A stretch of DNA of 64,000 nucleotides. Source: Campylobacter fetus subsp. testudinum 03-427. Lineage in GTDB: Bacteria; Campylobacterota; Campylobacteria; Campylobacterales; Campylobacteraceae. A program made the position numbers and the translations under genes. This document shows positions 1 to 9,465 of this stretch, piece after piece. The number at the start of each line of letters is the position of its first letter. The first letter of the stretch is position 1. The DNA is taken from positions 496,001 to 560,000 of the forward strand of contig CP006833.1 in assembly GCA_000495505.1 (NCBI GenBank), written 5' to 3'. The notes below the pieces were generated by a model. It made no database searches and was not told the origin of the DNA. It saw only the letters and a list, made by a program, of their open reading frames with translations.

Positions 1-27
1 AGATAACAGTGTGTTTATAAAAATATA

Positions 28-1173
28 TTAATCAAGTAATTTTATAAATAATTTTTCATGTTCTTGAATACACTTTTCCCAGCTATATTGTTTAGATAAT
101 ATAAGACCATTGTTTTTCATTATAGATAATTTATCTGAATTATTTATAAGATTTTTTAATTTTTTTGTCAGCTCTTCTACATTTAAAGGGCTGAAAAATT
201 CAGCTACATTTCCATAAATTTCTCTAAAAACTTCAATATCTGATAATAAAATAGGAGCTCCGCATGCCATGGCTTCTAAAGGCGGTATGCCAAATCCTTC
301 ATAAATAGATGGATAAACAAAAATAGTTGCTGATGAGTAAAGAGTTGCTAAATCATCATCTGGAGTGAATCCTAAAAATTTTATGTGTTCATTATCTTTG
401 ATAAGTGAGTGTATTTCTGAGTTTTCCCAACCTTTTGCTCCAACTATAACTAGATCGATATTATTTAAATTTAACTCATTGTATGCTTGTATGAGAGTCG
501 TAAGATTTTTGCGTGGCTCTATAGATCCTACAAATAATATAAATGGATTATTTAATTCTAGTCTATCTTTTAAAATATTTATGGTTTGTTTGTTTTTGGG
601 TTTAAATATATTTTCATCATACCCATTATAAATAACTGATATTTTGTCAGCCGAGATATTTAGCTTTTTTATAATTTCATTTTTTATTGCATTTGAAACT
701 GTGATAAAATGGTCTGTTTTACTTAAATTTGGTATAAAATTTTGTTCAAAGTAATCTATGCGTTCTTTTGGATGAAACTCAGGATAACTCATAAATGCCA
801 AGTCGTGAATTGTAGTGACTGTAACTTTGGCTTTAAATTCAAGTGGAATAAAATTTGGTTGGAAGTATAGATCTATATCTATACTTTTTACTTCTCTTAG
901 CGAATTTTTAATTAACATTTTTTTGACTACTTTTTTAATAGTAGGAGTTTTGTCTAGAATGCGTTTTGCTATATTTATCAAATGTGACTTGATGCTCGGT
1001 TTGTTTTTTTGTTGATTTAGATCCCCAACAATAAGCTCATCTGTTAAAAATCCATAATCATATGTTGATTTAAATTCATTTTTATTTAGATTTTTTGCTA
1101 TTTCATATGTATATCTGCCAACTCCAGTAAGATTTGATGCTAGTGGTCTTGTATCTATAAGTATATTTATCAT
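28..1173 (-). CDS. GT4-family glycosyltransferase (surface polysaccharide)
   Basis: Predicted GT-B retaining glycosyltransferase of about 381 residues that would transfer a sugar from a nucleotide donor onto a lipid-linked glycan at the cytoplasmic face. Seen: the donor-site segment VGSIEPRKN, and near the C-terminus an EX7E motif (EGFGIPPLE) followed by MACGAP, both typical of GT4. I chose the ATG at 1173 (MINILIDTRPL), not the upstream in-frame ATG at 1221, because it overlaps the TGA of the upstream gene as ATGA and aligns with family N-termini. It is the last gene of the wzm-wzt operon. The family is clear; the donor and linkage cannot be read from the sequence, though mannosyl- or rhamnosyltransferases are common for this type. 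Confidence 0.88.
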   Translation of the reverse strand: MINILIDTRPLASNLTGVGRYTYEIAKNLNKNEFKSTYDYGFLTDELIVGDLNQQKNKPSIKSHLINIAKRILDKTPTIKKVVKKMLIKNSLREVKSIDIDLYFQPNFIPLEFKAKVTVTTIHDLAFMSYPEFHPKERIDYFEQNFIPNLSKTDHFITVSNAIKNEIIKKLNISADKISVIYNGYDENIFKPKNKQTINILKDRLELNNPFILFVGSIEPRKNLTTLIQAYNELNLNNIDLVIVGAKGWENSEIHSLIKDNEHIKFLGFTPDDDLATLYSSATIFVYPSIYEGFGIPPLEAMACGAPILLSDIEVFREIYGNVAEFFSPLNVEELTKKLKNLINNSDKLSIMKNNGLILSKQYSWEKCIQEHEKLFIKLLD

Positions 1174-3401
1174 AAATCCTCTTTTATCAATTTTAAAATT
1201 TCTCTTGCTGTATATTCCCACGTAATGCCAATTTGTCTATTTGTCTTTTTTGACTTATAGTTTTTTATAGTTTCATAAAGGGATATATCATCTTTAAAAT
1301 ATGTAGCATTTTCGCCTAAAATATCTCGAAAAACAGGTATGTCTCTTGCTATAATGCACGCTCCATAATATGATGCTTCTACCATAGGAAGCCCATAGCC
1401 TTCATCATAACTAGCTGCTATGATAGCTTCTGTGCTGCTATATAAAGAACATAAAAATCTATCGCTTACAAATTTTAAATATTTGATATTTTTATGTTTT
1501 TTACACAAAAATTCTTTAAAATCCTCATCTACCCGTCCTAATTTTCCCACTATTATCAAATTCGCTTCTATACCTTCATTTTGCAATCTTAAAAATGTAT
1601 TTACAATAGCTTTTTGAGCTTTTCGTTCTTCTATGGTTCCTACTGCTAAAAAAGTTCTATTTTTAAATTTAATATGACGTACTTTTAGTTCAGTGAAATT
1701 TGAACCAAGCGGTATAATTTTTATCTTATTAAAACCGTATTGTTCAAGATCATTTTTTGTTTTTTGGCTAGTTGCTATGAGAAAAGGGTCTATTTTTCTT
1801 ATGGTTTCTATCCACTGTAGGTGTAATTCACAAGCATGATATGGAAAAAACTGAGGCGACGTTATAGGTAAGATATCATGAATTTTAAAGTATATTTTTG
1901 TTTTTTTGGATTTTAGTTTATCAAAAAAGCCTATTTTGTATGCTTCGTATACAGCTGATTCAAATAGTGGAAATTTATAAAAGATTGGAAAATCAATTCC
2001 GTAAAATATATCACCGTCTCTTATATCTACTTCCGTACTTGTATAATTTTTAAATGGAATGGCATGGCGTGAAGCAATAAAGTCTCCAGCGTAAAAATAT
2101 CCTTTTTTTCCATCTCTTTGATCAAAATATATCGGCTCAACTAGCATATGAGATATCTTCAGTATGGCATTTAGCTCTTGTAAAACAACTCTTGCGATAC
2201 CTGTTTTTAAATCCTCCCTTGCTATAGCGGAGATATCTAATAAAACTCGAGATTTATGTACATTAAGTTTGTTTGAATTTTTATAACTTTTTTCTATTAG
2301 ATCTCTTATTTGTGAGGCGCAAGATAATGGGTTGTGTTTTGTAATGATTAAATTTTTAGCATTTTTTACTATATTTTGATTATTGTTTAAGCAAGTTTTA
2401 AGAGCAAATTTAAGTTCGTAAATATTGTCTATATATAGAGTGTAATCTTTAAAATTTGAGTAGTTTGATATGACAAGGTTTTCGTAGTTAAAACAGTCAA
2501 GAAGTGCGCCGCTAGCTTCTCCGTTATCGCTAGCTCTTAGCTGGATAGATACATCGCAAGCGCTTTGATACATATGATATTCATTGTTATCTAGCCAATT
2601 TGTAAATATAATGTTTTTTATACTATTTGCCTTGACAAAATCTTTTAAATTTAAAAAATATTCATCGTTTGTAGTTCCGCTAGCATATATCAAAACAGCG
2701 TTTTTGTCATTTTTTAAACTTTCATTCCAGGCATATAGAATTTCTTTATGCATTTTGTTTGGCTCTATGAGACCAAATACGCAAAATATAGTTTTATCCT
2801 GCAAGCTTAAAATTTTCTTTGCTGTTTGTTTATCAGGAATTATGCTAGCTCTAAGATGTGGAATATGAGTTAAAAAATCTCTGTTTTGGTAGTAAAACTC
2901 TGCTAATTCTAGGCTTTTTTCCGTATGTGTGATAATACCGTATGAATTCTCTATAATTCGCCTATTTATAGGATAATGTTTTGCAAACACATCATATGAA
3001 TTTAAGAAAAATTCAGTTAAACCTTTATAACTGTGTGAATAGAAAATCTCATCTTGTATATTGAAATTAGGATCTATTTTATTATAATTTGACATAAATC
3101 CCGAAAGAAAAAAATCATGAAGTATGACTATGCCTGGATTTTTTATAGCAGTTTGGTATATGTTTGCGTGGAATTCGATGTTATTTCCCATATTATAAAG
3201 CAAGCGATCAAAATTTTTAGGACTAAACTCATTGAAGCTTATTACTTTGTATCTATTTTTAACAGACTCATTTACCTTGTCTGGATTATCATAAATTAAA
3301 GTAATGTTATAAAATAGCTCCAAATATCTCAATAATTCAACTGAATAAGCAGATATGCCAGATCTATCATCTGGAAGAGGTGAAAAATATGCTAACTCCA
3401 T
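1170..3401 (-). CDS. Two-domain GT4 glycosyltransferase, 743 aa
   Basis: Two GT-B units appear fused. The N-terminal half (about residues 1-370) has FGLIEPNKM and a degenerate catalytic stretch, NGEASGALLDC, with no second Glu at the EX7E spacing. The C-terminal half (about 385-743) starts again with a typical GT4 N-terminus (LLDISAIARED), has VGTIEERKA and a complete EGYGLPMVE motif. Bifunctional enzymes of this architecture (for example WbdA in polymannose O-antigen synthesis) extend homopolymers with alternating linkages, so a polymerase role is plausible but inferred. It follows the coiled-coil ORF by 2 nt and overlaps the next glycosyltransferase by 4 nt, so expression is probably translationally coupled. 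The substrate is unknown. Confidence 0.87.
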   Translation of the reverse strand: MELAYFSPLPDDRSGISAYSVELLRYLELFYNITLIYDNPDKVNESVKNRYKVISFNEFSPKNFDRLLYNMGNNIEFHANIYQTAIKNPGIVILHDFFLSGFMSNYNKIDPNFNIQDEIFYSHSYKGLTEFFLNSYDVFAKHYPINRRIIENSYGIITHTEKSLELAEFYYQNRDFLTHIPHLRASIIPDKQTAKKILSLQDKTIFCVFGLIEPNKMHKEILYAWNESLKNDKNAVLIYASGTTNDEYFLNLKDFVKANSIKNIIFTNWLDNNEYHMYQSACDVSIQLRASDNGEASGALLDCFNYENLVISNYSNFKDYTLYIDNIYELKFALKTCLNNNQNIVKNAKNLIITKHNPLSCASQIRDLIEKSYKNSNKLNVHKSRVLLDISAIAREDLKTGIARVVLQELNAILKISHMLVEPIYFDQRDGKKGYFYAGDFIASRHAIPFKNYTSTEVDIRDGDIFYGIDFPIFYKFPLFESAVYEAYKIGFFDKLKSKKTKIYFKIHDILPITSPQFFPYHACELHLQWIETIRKIDPFLIATSQKTKNDLEQYGFNKIKIIPLGSNFTELKVRHIKFKNRTFLAVGTIEERKAQKAIVNTFLRLQNEGIEANLIIVGKLGRVDEDFKEFLCKKHKNIKYLKFVSDRFLCSLYSSTEAIIAASYDEGYGLPMVEASYYGACIIARDIPVFRDILGENATYFKDDISLYETIKNYKSKKTNRQIGITWEYTAREILKLIKEDL

Positions 3402-3403
3402 AT

Positions 3404-3592
3404 CTATTTCTTTAAATTTTTTAGTATATTTCTTATAAATATGAGAAATTTAATAATAGGAATGTTTTTAATCTGCTCTAATCTATTTTTAAGATCATTT
3501 ATCTCTTTATCTTTATCTTTTATTTGGGATTCTAAATTTTTTATATGCGCAATGATCGGCGAGTTGATATTAAACTCTTTAAACTCCATCAT
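3404..3592 (-). CDS. Small coiled-coil protein in glycan operon, 62 aa
   Basis: No family recognised. Residues about 15-45 form a charged heptad-like coiled coil (LESQIKDKDKEINDLKNRLEQ), followed by a hydrophobic/basic tail (IIKFLIFIRNILKNLKK) that resembles the C-terminal amphipathic ends of polysaccharide enzymes. Its start overlaps the wzt stop by 4 nt (ATGA) and its stop lies 2 nt before the 743-aa glycosyltransferase start, which argues that it is translated. It could be a membrane-associated scaffold or length-control peptide, as coiled coils are in WbdD-type chain regulators, or the remnant tail of a lost methyltransferase or glycosyltransferase. Nothing in the sequence decides between these. 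Confidence 0.6.
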   Translation of the reverse strand: MMEFKEFNINSPIIAHIKNLESQIKDKDKEINDLKNRLEQIKNIPIIKFLIFIRNILKNLKK

Positions 3593-4773
3593 ATTTCCTT
3601 AATTCGTATTGTTGGATATAATTTTGATATGCCTATAAATGTTGGATCTGAGATAACTTGAAAACTTAAATAGTTATCTAACCAGTGATGACAAACATCT
3701 ACATGAGTATCGCTCTGGTGTAGTGCTAGGGACATTGTGTAAAATGCGTTTCCTATGTTTAAATTTAATATGTATGATATTAAATATATTTTATCCTTTT
3801 TCACTGTGATAGGGTGATTTATTATGTTTGAGTTTGTGCCAAATATATCTTGAGAAAATTTATCTTTTATAAGAAAACCTACTACTAAATCTCTTAAGTC
3901 TTTGTTTGCTTTGATTTTTATACATATAGTAGCTTCATCGCCGCTAAAAAATACTTTTGATGGCTTATCGTTTTTTAATATATATGCTTCTAAAACTTCT
4001 GCTGCTTTGTCTCCATATCCGTTTTCATACTCACTGTTTTGTTCGCTTTGTTTTGATATAAGGTAATTATATTCTTGTAATATAGAAGAAGCTTCTCCAT
4101 CGCCAATAAGTTTACCTTCTTTTAGCAAAATTATCCTTTGGCAAAGCAGTTTTAACGCAGCTAGATCATGAGAAACAAATATTATACTTGTACCGTTTTG
4201 TTTTATCTCATTTAGTTTTGTTATGCATTTTTGAGAAAAATGCGCATCTCCTACAGATAGTGCTTCATCAATAATAAAAATCTTAGCATCGCTAAATACG
4301 GCTATGCTAAACGCTAGTCTTACTATCATACCAGATGAGTATGATTTAATCGGCATATTTATAAAATTTACCAATTCACTAAAATCTACAATCTCATTAT
4401 AAATTTTATCTATATGATCTTTTTGCATACCGAGTAAAAAACCATTAAAATATATATTTTCCCTACCGCTTAATTCAGGATCAAAGCCTGTTCCTAACTC
4501 TAAAATAGCAGCTACTTTACTAAATTTTATTATCTCTCCGCTAGATGGCTCTAATACACCTGCTATTTGCTTTAAAAGAGTACTTTTACCAGCACCATTT
4601 AATCCAATTATACCTAGACTTTCTCCTTCTTTTAAACTAAAAGATATATTGTCATTTGCTACTAGTTCTTTATGATATTTTTTCTTTGAAAATGCCTCTT
4701 TTAATCTTTGAAAATCATTTTTATAAATTTTAAATATTTTTGTGAGGTTTTTTACTTCCAAAACAGCGTTCAA
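3589..4773 (-). CDS. wzt: Polysaccharide ABC exporter ATPase with C-terminal glycan-binding domain
   Basis: Nucleotide-binding subunit of an O-antigen/teichoic-type ABC exporter. Walker A GLNGAGKST is at 57-65, the signature SYSSGM at 144-149, Walker B IFIIDEA at 165-171 and the H-loop His at 202. At 394 residues it is about 150 longer than a bare KpsT/TagH ATPase. The extra C-terminal part (from about 250) is where Wzt proteins carry a beta-sandwich that recognises the capped non-reducing end of the glycan before export, so a chain-terminus check is inferred. Overlaps wzm by 4 nt and the coiled-coil ORF by 4 nt. The pair moves undecaprenyl-linked polymer across the inner membrane. Confidence 0.92.
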   Translation of the reverse strand: MNAVLEVKNLTKIFKIYKNDFQRLKEAFSKKKYHKELVANDNISFSLKEGESLGIIGLNGAGKSTLLKQIAGVLEPSSGEIIKFSKVAAILELGTGFDPELSGRENIYFNGFLLGMQKDHIDKIYNEIVDFSELVNFINMPIKSYSSGMIVRLAFSIAVFSDAKIFIIDEALSVGDAHFSQKCITKLNEIKQNGTSIIFVSHDLAALKLLCQRIILLKEGKLIGDGEASSILQEYNYLISKQSEQNSEYENGYGDKAAEVLEAYILKNDKPSKVFFSGDEATICIKIKANKDLRDLVVGFLIKDKFSQDIFGTNSNIINHPITVKKDKIYLISYILNLNIGNAFYTMSLALHQSDTHVDVCHHWLDNYLSFQVISDPTFIGISKLYPTIRIKEI

Positions 4774-5534
4774 TACATATCCTTTATCGCCGGTATGAGC
4801 TTTTTATATAGATAAGCAGCTATCAAAAGCGTTATCGCACTAAGTATAAATGGAGTAATAAAATCTGAGTATTCGACATTTTTTGATAAAAATATTTTTT
4901 GATAAAATTTGATAAAATAATATAAAGGGTTTATTTCAAGAAGTATAGGTAACTTTTGTTCTATGATTTGGTAAGGATATACTATAGGAGTTGCCCAAAA
5001 AAGCAGCTGTAAAAATATAGGCAAACCCTCTTTGATATCTTTTATAAATATAGACAAGATAGATAATATAACTCCAAGAGAGAATGCAAATATACTTTGT
5101 AAAATCATCATAGGAATGATAAGTAAAATTTGAACATTTAGATGTGAAACAATAGATAAAAATATTACCCCAAGGATCATTGAGATAGAAAATATAATTA
5201 TTTGGATTATCGTTGGGCTTATTTCAAATGCATATAGTGGAATGCTGATTTTTTTAAGAACTCCAGCTTTTTGAGTCGGAACATCACATATATTTAAAAT
5301 AGTATTTTGGAATGCTGCAAATGAGAATAACCCAGGAACTAAATATAAACTATATGACCATTTATCACTATTGATACCAAGTCTTGCATTCATAAAATCT
5401 GAAAAAATTACCGTATATATAAATATCATAACAAGCGGAGTGACAAGATACCAAAGGGAGCCGAGATTTGTTGAATTATATCGTTGTTTAAAATCAAATT
5501 TAGTTAATGATAATATCTCTTTTATTTTATTCAA
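4770..5534 (-). CDS. wzm: Polysaccharide ABC exporter permease
   Basis: ABC-2 type permease of 254 residues, close to the usual Wzm/KpsM/TagG length. About six hydrophobic segments are visible. A cytosolic N-terminal amphipathic stretch (KFDFKQRYNSTNLGSLWY) precedes the first one, as is typical of O-antigen exporters. It is the first gene of the leftward operon, and its ATG at 5534 is followed downstream by wzt with a 4-nt overlap. It forms the membrane channel for the lipid-linked glycan made by the neighbouring transferases. Confidence 0.9.
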   Translation of the reverse strand: MNKIKEILSLTKFDFKQRYNSTNLGSLWYLVTPLVMIFIYTVIFSDFMNARLGINSDKWSYSLYLVPGLFSFAAFQNTILNICDVPTQKAGVLKKISIPLYAFEISPTIIQIIIFSISMILGVIFLSIVSHLNVQILLIIPMMILQSIFAFSLGVILSILSIFIKDIKEGLPIFLQLLFWATPIVYPYQIIEQKLPILLEINPLYYFIKFYQKIFLSKNVEYSDFITPFILSAITLLIAAYLYKKLIPAIKDMY

Positions 5535-5720
5535 AACATCCCCATAATTTTCAAATTTATGGTGATTTTACTATAAAAGAGATTAAAATCAGATAATAAC
5601 TATGGATATAAATATATTGAGATTAAAAGAAATACTTACTGAAAAAGCTTGTTTAATTTTATTTCACAAGTTTAGGTAGTTTATGGTATAATAAATTTAA
5701 AGATTTCTGAAGGTTTAAAT
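5535..5720. promoter_or_regulatory. Divergent promoter region of the two glycan transcription units
   Basis: This AT-rich gap separates wzm (leftward) from the TTG-started glycosyltransferase (rightward). A TATAAT-like -10 (GGTATAATAAA, about 5686-5696) lies upstream of the rightward gene and a GAAGG ribosome site precedes the TTG. On the other strand a TATAGTAAAAT-like -10 lies near 5563-5573, upstream of wzm. No operator is recognised. Confidence 0.5.
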
Positions 5721-6836
5721 TTGAAAAAAGCGTTGGTTTGTGACTGGTTGGATAAATATAGCGGAGCTGAAAGATGTGTAGAAAGCTTCACTGATATTTG
5801 GAATGATTTTGATATTTTTTCGCTTGTGGATTTTTTAAATGATACGGATAGAAGCGTCATTTTAAAGGGCAAAAAAGCATCTGTTAGTTTTATACAAAAT
5901 TTACCTTTTTCAAAATCTAAATTTAGAAATTATCTACCATTTTTTCCTTATGCTATCGAGCAGTTTGATTTGAATGATTATGATCTTGTACTATCTAGTT
6001 CGCACTGTGTAGCAAAAGGAATTTTAACAAATCACGAACAATTTCATATCTGCTATATGCACACTCCTATAAGATATGCGTGGGATATGTATCATTCGTA
6101 TTTAAACGAACATAAGCTTAATAGCGGACTTAAAGCGATGCTTGTAAAATGGTTTTTGTATCGCATTAGAATGTGGGATTATACGAGTGCAAATAGAGCC
6201 GATAAAATCATTGCAAACTCTAAATTTATAGCTTCTAGGATAGAAAAAATTTACTCAAGAAAAGCAGACGTATTGTATCCGCCAGTAGATACTGAAGTAT
6301 TTGCGTTAAATAGCCATAAAGATGACTATTACGTTACTTGCTCAAGGTTGGTAGCTTATAAAAAAGTTGATGTTATAGTAAGAGCTTTTAACAAAAATGG
6401 TAAAAAATTAGTAGTGATAGGCGATGGCGAAGAGATGCAAAATTTAAAAGCTTTGGCTAAAAAAAATATTGAATTAGTAGGCTTTCAAAGCATTCAAAAC
6501 TTAAAGCAGTATCTTCAAGGCGCAAGAGCGTTTGTGTTTGCTGCTATAGAGGATTTTGGTATTAGCGTAGTAGAGGCGATGTCGTGCGGCACTCCTGTTA
6601 TAGCATTAAAAAAAGGAGGAGCTTGTGAAAGCGTGGAAGAGGGCGTTTGCGGTAAGTTGTTTTGCGAACAAAACGAGGATAGTTTAAATGCAGCTATAGT
6701 TGAATTTGAAAAAAATATAGATAAATTTGATCCAAATTTGATAAGACAAAATGCGCTTAAATTTTCAAAAGATAAATTTAAAAAATCTATAAACGAGTAT
6801 GTAAATAATGAATACGAAAAATTTAAAAACAGGTAA
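5721..6836 (+). CDS. GT4-family glycosyltransferase (WbaZ/mannosyltransferase-like)
   Basis: A 371-residue GT-B glycosyltransferase. The N-terminus has a WLDKYSGAERC glycine loop, the middle has a long acceptor domain with HICYMHTPIRYAWDMY, and the donor site has SRLVAYKKVD with an EX7E motif at E277 and E285 (EDFGISVVE) followed by AMSCGTP. This composition is familiar from WbaZ-like mannosyltransferases that add early O-chain residues. No ATG fits the N-terminus; the TTG at 5721, 7 nt after GAAGG, gives a complete family N-terminus. It overlaps the next gene by 29 nt. It probably adds the first residues after the phosphosugar primer; the sugar is not determinable. Confidence 0.88.
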   Translation: MKKALVCDWLDKYSGAERCVESFTDIWNDFDIFSLVDFLNDTDRSVILKGKKASVSFIQNLPFSKSKFRNYLPFFPYAIEQFDLNDYDLVLSSSHCVAKGILTNHEQFHICYMHTPIRYAWDMYHSYLNEHKLNSGLKAMLVKWFLYRIRMWDYTSANRADKIIANSKFIASRIEKIYSRKADVLYPPVDTEVFALNSHKDDYYVTCSRLVAYKKVDVIVRAFNKNGKKLVVIGDGEEMQNLKALAKKNIELVGFQSIQNLKQYLQGARAFVFAAIEDFGISVVEAMSCGTPVIALKKGGACESVEEGVCGKLFCEQNEDSLNAAIVEFEKNIDKFDPNLIRQNALKFSKDKFKKSINEYVNNEYEKFKNR

Positions 6837-8121
6837 GCTAAAAAGCTTCATAGCCTCATCTTTTCTGGTTTTAAGTGACGCTTTGGTAATTTATTTATCG
6901 CTTATTTTGGCTAGTTATTTAGTAAATTTGTTTAGCGATGAAACTGTTTATATAGGCAGTTTATATGTTTTTTATGCTATTAATATTTTACTATTTTTTT
7001 ATAGCCAAATATATACAAAAAGATTTGATTTTTGGCACGAAAGTAGAGTGACTTTGCGTAACTGCTTTTTTGGTGCGGCTATTATTTTGTTTGTTTTGAC
7101 AAGCTCAAATTTAGATTTTCCACGACCTGTTTTTGTGTTTAGTTTTGTGTTTATGGTGTTTTTTTTACCTATTAGTAAATTTATACTAAAAAGAGTTTTG
7201 TATCACACTGGATTATGGAAAAAACCAGCTAGAATAATGGGGCAAAGCGGGGAATTTGAAGAGTCTGTTTTTGAAAATCACTATTTAGGTTATATAAAAT
7301 CAGACAAAGATTACGAAACGCTTTTTATATGTAGCAATGGATTAAACGCCGTTATGCTAAATAAAATAGTCGAGCAAAATCTAAAAAATCATAGAGAGAT
7401 TATATTTACTCCTGTTTTAAAAGAGTATGATTTTTCTTGTTCTACTATATATAGTATATTTAATTCAAGAACTAGTCTTTTTAGTATAGAAAATTCGCTG
7501 TTAAATCCTATAAATGCGCTGCTTAAAATGCTTCTTGATTTTATAATTTTTATTATTTTATTGCCTATTTTTTCTATCGTTTTAGGAGTGATTGTTTTGG
7601 CTATGAAGATAGCAGAACCTCATGAAAAAGTATTTTTTGCACAAAACAGACTCGGTAAAGATGGTAAAATATTTAAATGTTTCAAGCTTAGAACTATGAA
7701 AAGCGATCAAAGTTTTATGGATGAGTTTTTGAAAAATAATCCAGATGAGGTTGCTTACTACGCCAAATATCATAAATTTAAAAACGACCCTAGAATTACA
7801 AAAATAGGAGCTTTTTTGCGCGCTACTTCACTTGATGAGCTGCCCCAGCTTTTTAATGTTATTAAATTTGAAATGAGCGTTGTAGGACCTAGACCGTATA
7901 TGATAAATGAACGCCATCAAATGGGCAAAGATCGTTATCTTATACTTGCTTTAAGACCGGGGATCACAGGACTTTGGCAAGTAAGTGGTAGAAGCGATAC
8001 AGATTTTGAAACTAGAGTAAAACTTGATGTGTGGTATGTAAAAAATTGGTCATTATATAATGATATAATCATACTTATAAAAACTTTTAAAAGCGTTATT
8101 TTAAGAAGCGGTGCTAAATAG
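6808..8121 (+). CDS. Polyprenyl-phosphate sugar-1-phosphate transferase (WbaP/WcaJ type)
   Basis: Initiating enzyme: transfers a sugar-1-phosphate from a UDP-sugar to undecaprenyl phosphate at the inner membrane. It has 437 residues. The N-terminal half contains four hydrophobic segments (within about 10-135), there is a short soluble middle, and a further membrane segment at about 235-260 precedes the C-terminal bacterial sugar transferase domain, with QNRLGKDGKIFKCFKLRTMK, RATSLDELPQL, GPRP and RPGITGLWQVSGR. The full catalytic core is present, so it looks active. The start lies inside the upstream glycosyltransferase gene (29-nt overlap). Its stop is only 3 nt from the convergent radA stop. 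Sugar specificity (Glc, Gal or GlcNAc) is unknown. Confidence 0.9.
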   Translation: MNTKNLKTGKLKSFIASSFLVLSDALVIYLSLILASYLVNLFSDETVYIGSLYVFYAINILLFFYSQIYTKRFDFWHESRVTLRNCFFGAAIILFVLTSSNLDFPRPVFVFSFVFMVFFLPISKFILKRVLYHTGLWKKPARIMGQSGEFEESVFENHYLGYIKSDKDYETLFICSNGLNAVMLNKIVEQNLKNHREIIFTPVLKEYDFSCSTIYSIFNSRTSLFSIENSLLNPINALLKMLLDFIIFIILLPIFSIVLGVIVLAMKIAEPHEKVFFAQNRLGKDGKIFKCFKLRTMKSDQSFMDEFLKNNPDEVAYYAKYHKFKNDPRITKIGAFLRATSLDELPQLFNVIKFEMSVVGPRPYMINERHQMGKDRYLILALRPGITGLWQVSGRSDTDFETRVKLDVWYVKNWSLYNDIIILIKTFKSVILRSGAK

Positions 8122-8124
8122 TTT

Positions 8125-9465
8125 TTACATCCACTCTAGTACTTGAGATATCTCTTTTGCTACAAATATTTTTAATTTTGAGTCTTCTATCGGTTTATTT
8201 GGTGCGACTACGTTTTTAAATTTTTGCATACTAGCTTCTTTTAGCCTTGCATCAAGATTAAAAATCTCTCTTATTTCACCATTTAAACTAAGTTCCCCTA
8301 TAAATAAACTCTCTTTACTAATAGGCCTATTTCTAAAACTAGATATGATGGCGGCTACTACTGCTAGATCACAAGCAGTTTCGTTTATCTTTACGCCACC
8401 AGTTACGTTGATAAACACGTCATAATGCCCAAGTGGAATTTCAAGTTTTCGTTCTAATAAAGCAAGTATCATATCAAGGCGATTTTTATCAAATCCAGTT
8501 GAACTTCTTTTTGGATAGCTACTTTCGCAGACTAGGGCTTGAATTTCTACTATGAGTGCGCGGCTTCCTTCCATAGTGGCGGTTATAGCAGATCCGCTTA
8601 TGGCGACTCCTCTTGTAAAAAATTTACTAGTAGCGTCTTTAGAGCTAATTAATCCTGAGCTTTTCATCTCAAATATCCCAACTTCGCTAGTAGAGCCAAA
8701 TCTATTTTTAAATCCACGCAGCATTCTAAGTTCCGTGCTACTATCTCCTTCAAAGTATAAGACTACATCAACCATATGTTCAAGTACTCTTGGTCCTGCT
8801 ATTGAACCTTCTTTCGTGATATGACCTATTATAAAAACAGATATATCCTCTCTTTTTGCAAGACGCATAAGTTCAAATGTGATTTCGCGTATTTGCGAGA
8901 TTGAGCCAGGAGCAGAAGTTATCTTATCGCTGTATAAAGTTTGTATAGAGTCTATTATCAATACTTTATACTCTTTTTTTGATATTTCAGCCAAAATGGA
9001 ATCCAAATTTATCTCTGTTAAAAGATACAAATTTTCACTATTTGCATCTAATCTATTAGCTCTAAGCTTGATCTGAGTGGAACTCTCTTCTCCACTTACA
9101 TATAGTACTTTTTCACCGCTATTTGCTAAATTTGAACCGATTTTTAAAAGAAGAGTTGATTTACCTATTCCAGGACTTCCACCTATCAATACTAATGAGC
9201 CATTTACTACTCCGCCTCCTAAAACAAGGTCAAGTTCGACGTCACCTGTACTTTTACGCGAAATTCTTTCTATTTCTATCTGAGTTATAGGTTTTGCATT
9301 AGCAGTACTAAGAGATGGTTTTGAAATTTCTTTCATAGCTTTTATCTGCTGACTACTAAGTTCTATAAAACTTTCCCAAGCGCCGCATGCAGGGCATTTA
9401 CCCATCCATTTGCTTTGCTGATTTCCACACGCTTCACACTCAAATATTGTTTTAACTTTCGCCAT
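8125..9465 (-). CDS. radA: DNA repair protein RadA
   Basis: RadA/Sms recombination helicase of 446 residues, the usual length. A C4 zinc finger is formed by C10, C13, C24 and C27, Walker A GGSPGIGKST is at 95-104, and the RadA-specific KNRFG motif follows in the middle. The C-terminus is the Lon-like domain. It promotes branch migration during recombinational repair and natural transformation. Its ATG shares one base with the ftsY stop (TAATG), giving the coupled order TlpA-like gene, ftsY, radA. Confidence 0.97.
   Translation of the reverse strand: MAKVKTIFECEACGNQQSKWMGKCPACGAWESFIELSSQQIKAMKEISKPSLSTANAKPITQIEIERISRKSTGDVELDLVLGGGVVNGSLVLIGGSPGIGKSTLLLKIGSNLANSGEKVLYVSGEESSTQIKLRANRLDANSENLYLLTEINLDSILAEISKKEYKVLIIDSIQTLYSDKITSAPGSISQIREITFELMRLAKREDISVFIIGHITKEGSIAGPRVLEHMVDVVLYFEGDSSTELRMLRGFKNRFGSTSEVGIFEMKSSGLISSKDATSKFFTRGVAISGSAITATMEGSRALIVEIQALVCESSYPKRSSTGFDKNRLDMILALLERKLEIPLGHYDVFINVTGGVKINETACDLAVVAAIISSFRNRPISKESLFIGELSLNGEIREIFNLDARLKEASMQKFKNVVAPNKPIEDSKLKIFVAKEISQVLEWM

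Noticed and set aside
1-8121. Horizontally acquired mobile island carrying the glycan locus.
   Set aside because: No integrase, IS element, direct repeat or tRNA edge was visible, although such loci are often exchanged by recombination and the left border is out of view.
8122-8124. Terminator between the convergent sugar-phosphate transferase and radA genes.
   Set aside because: The gap is only 3 nt and I saw no hairpin spanning the two stops.
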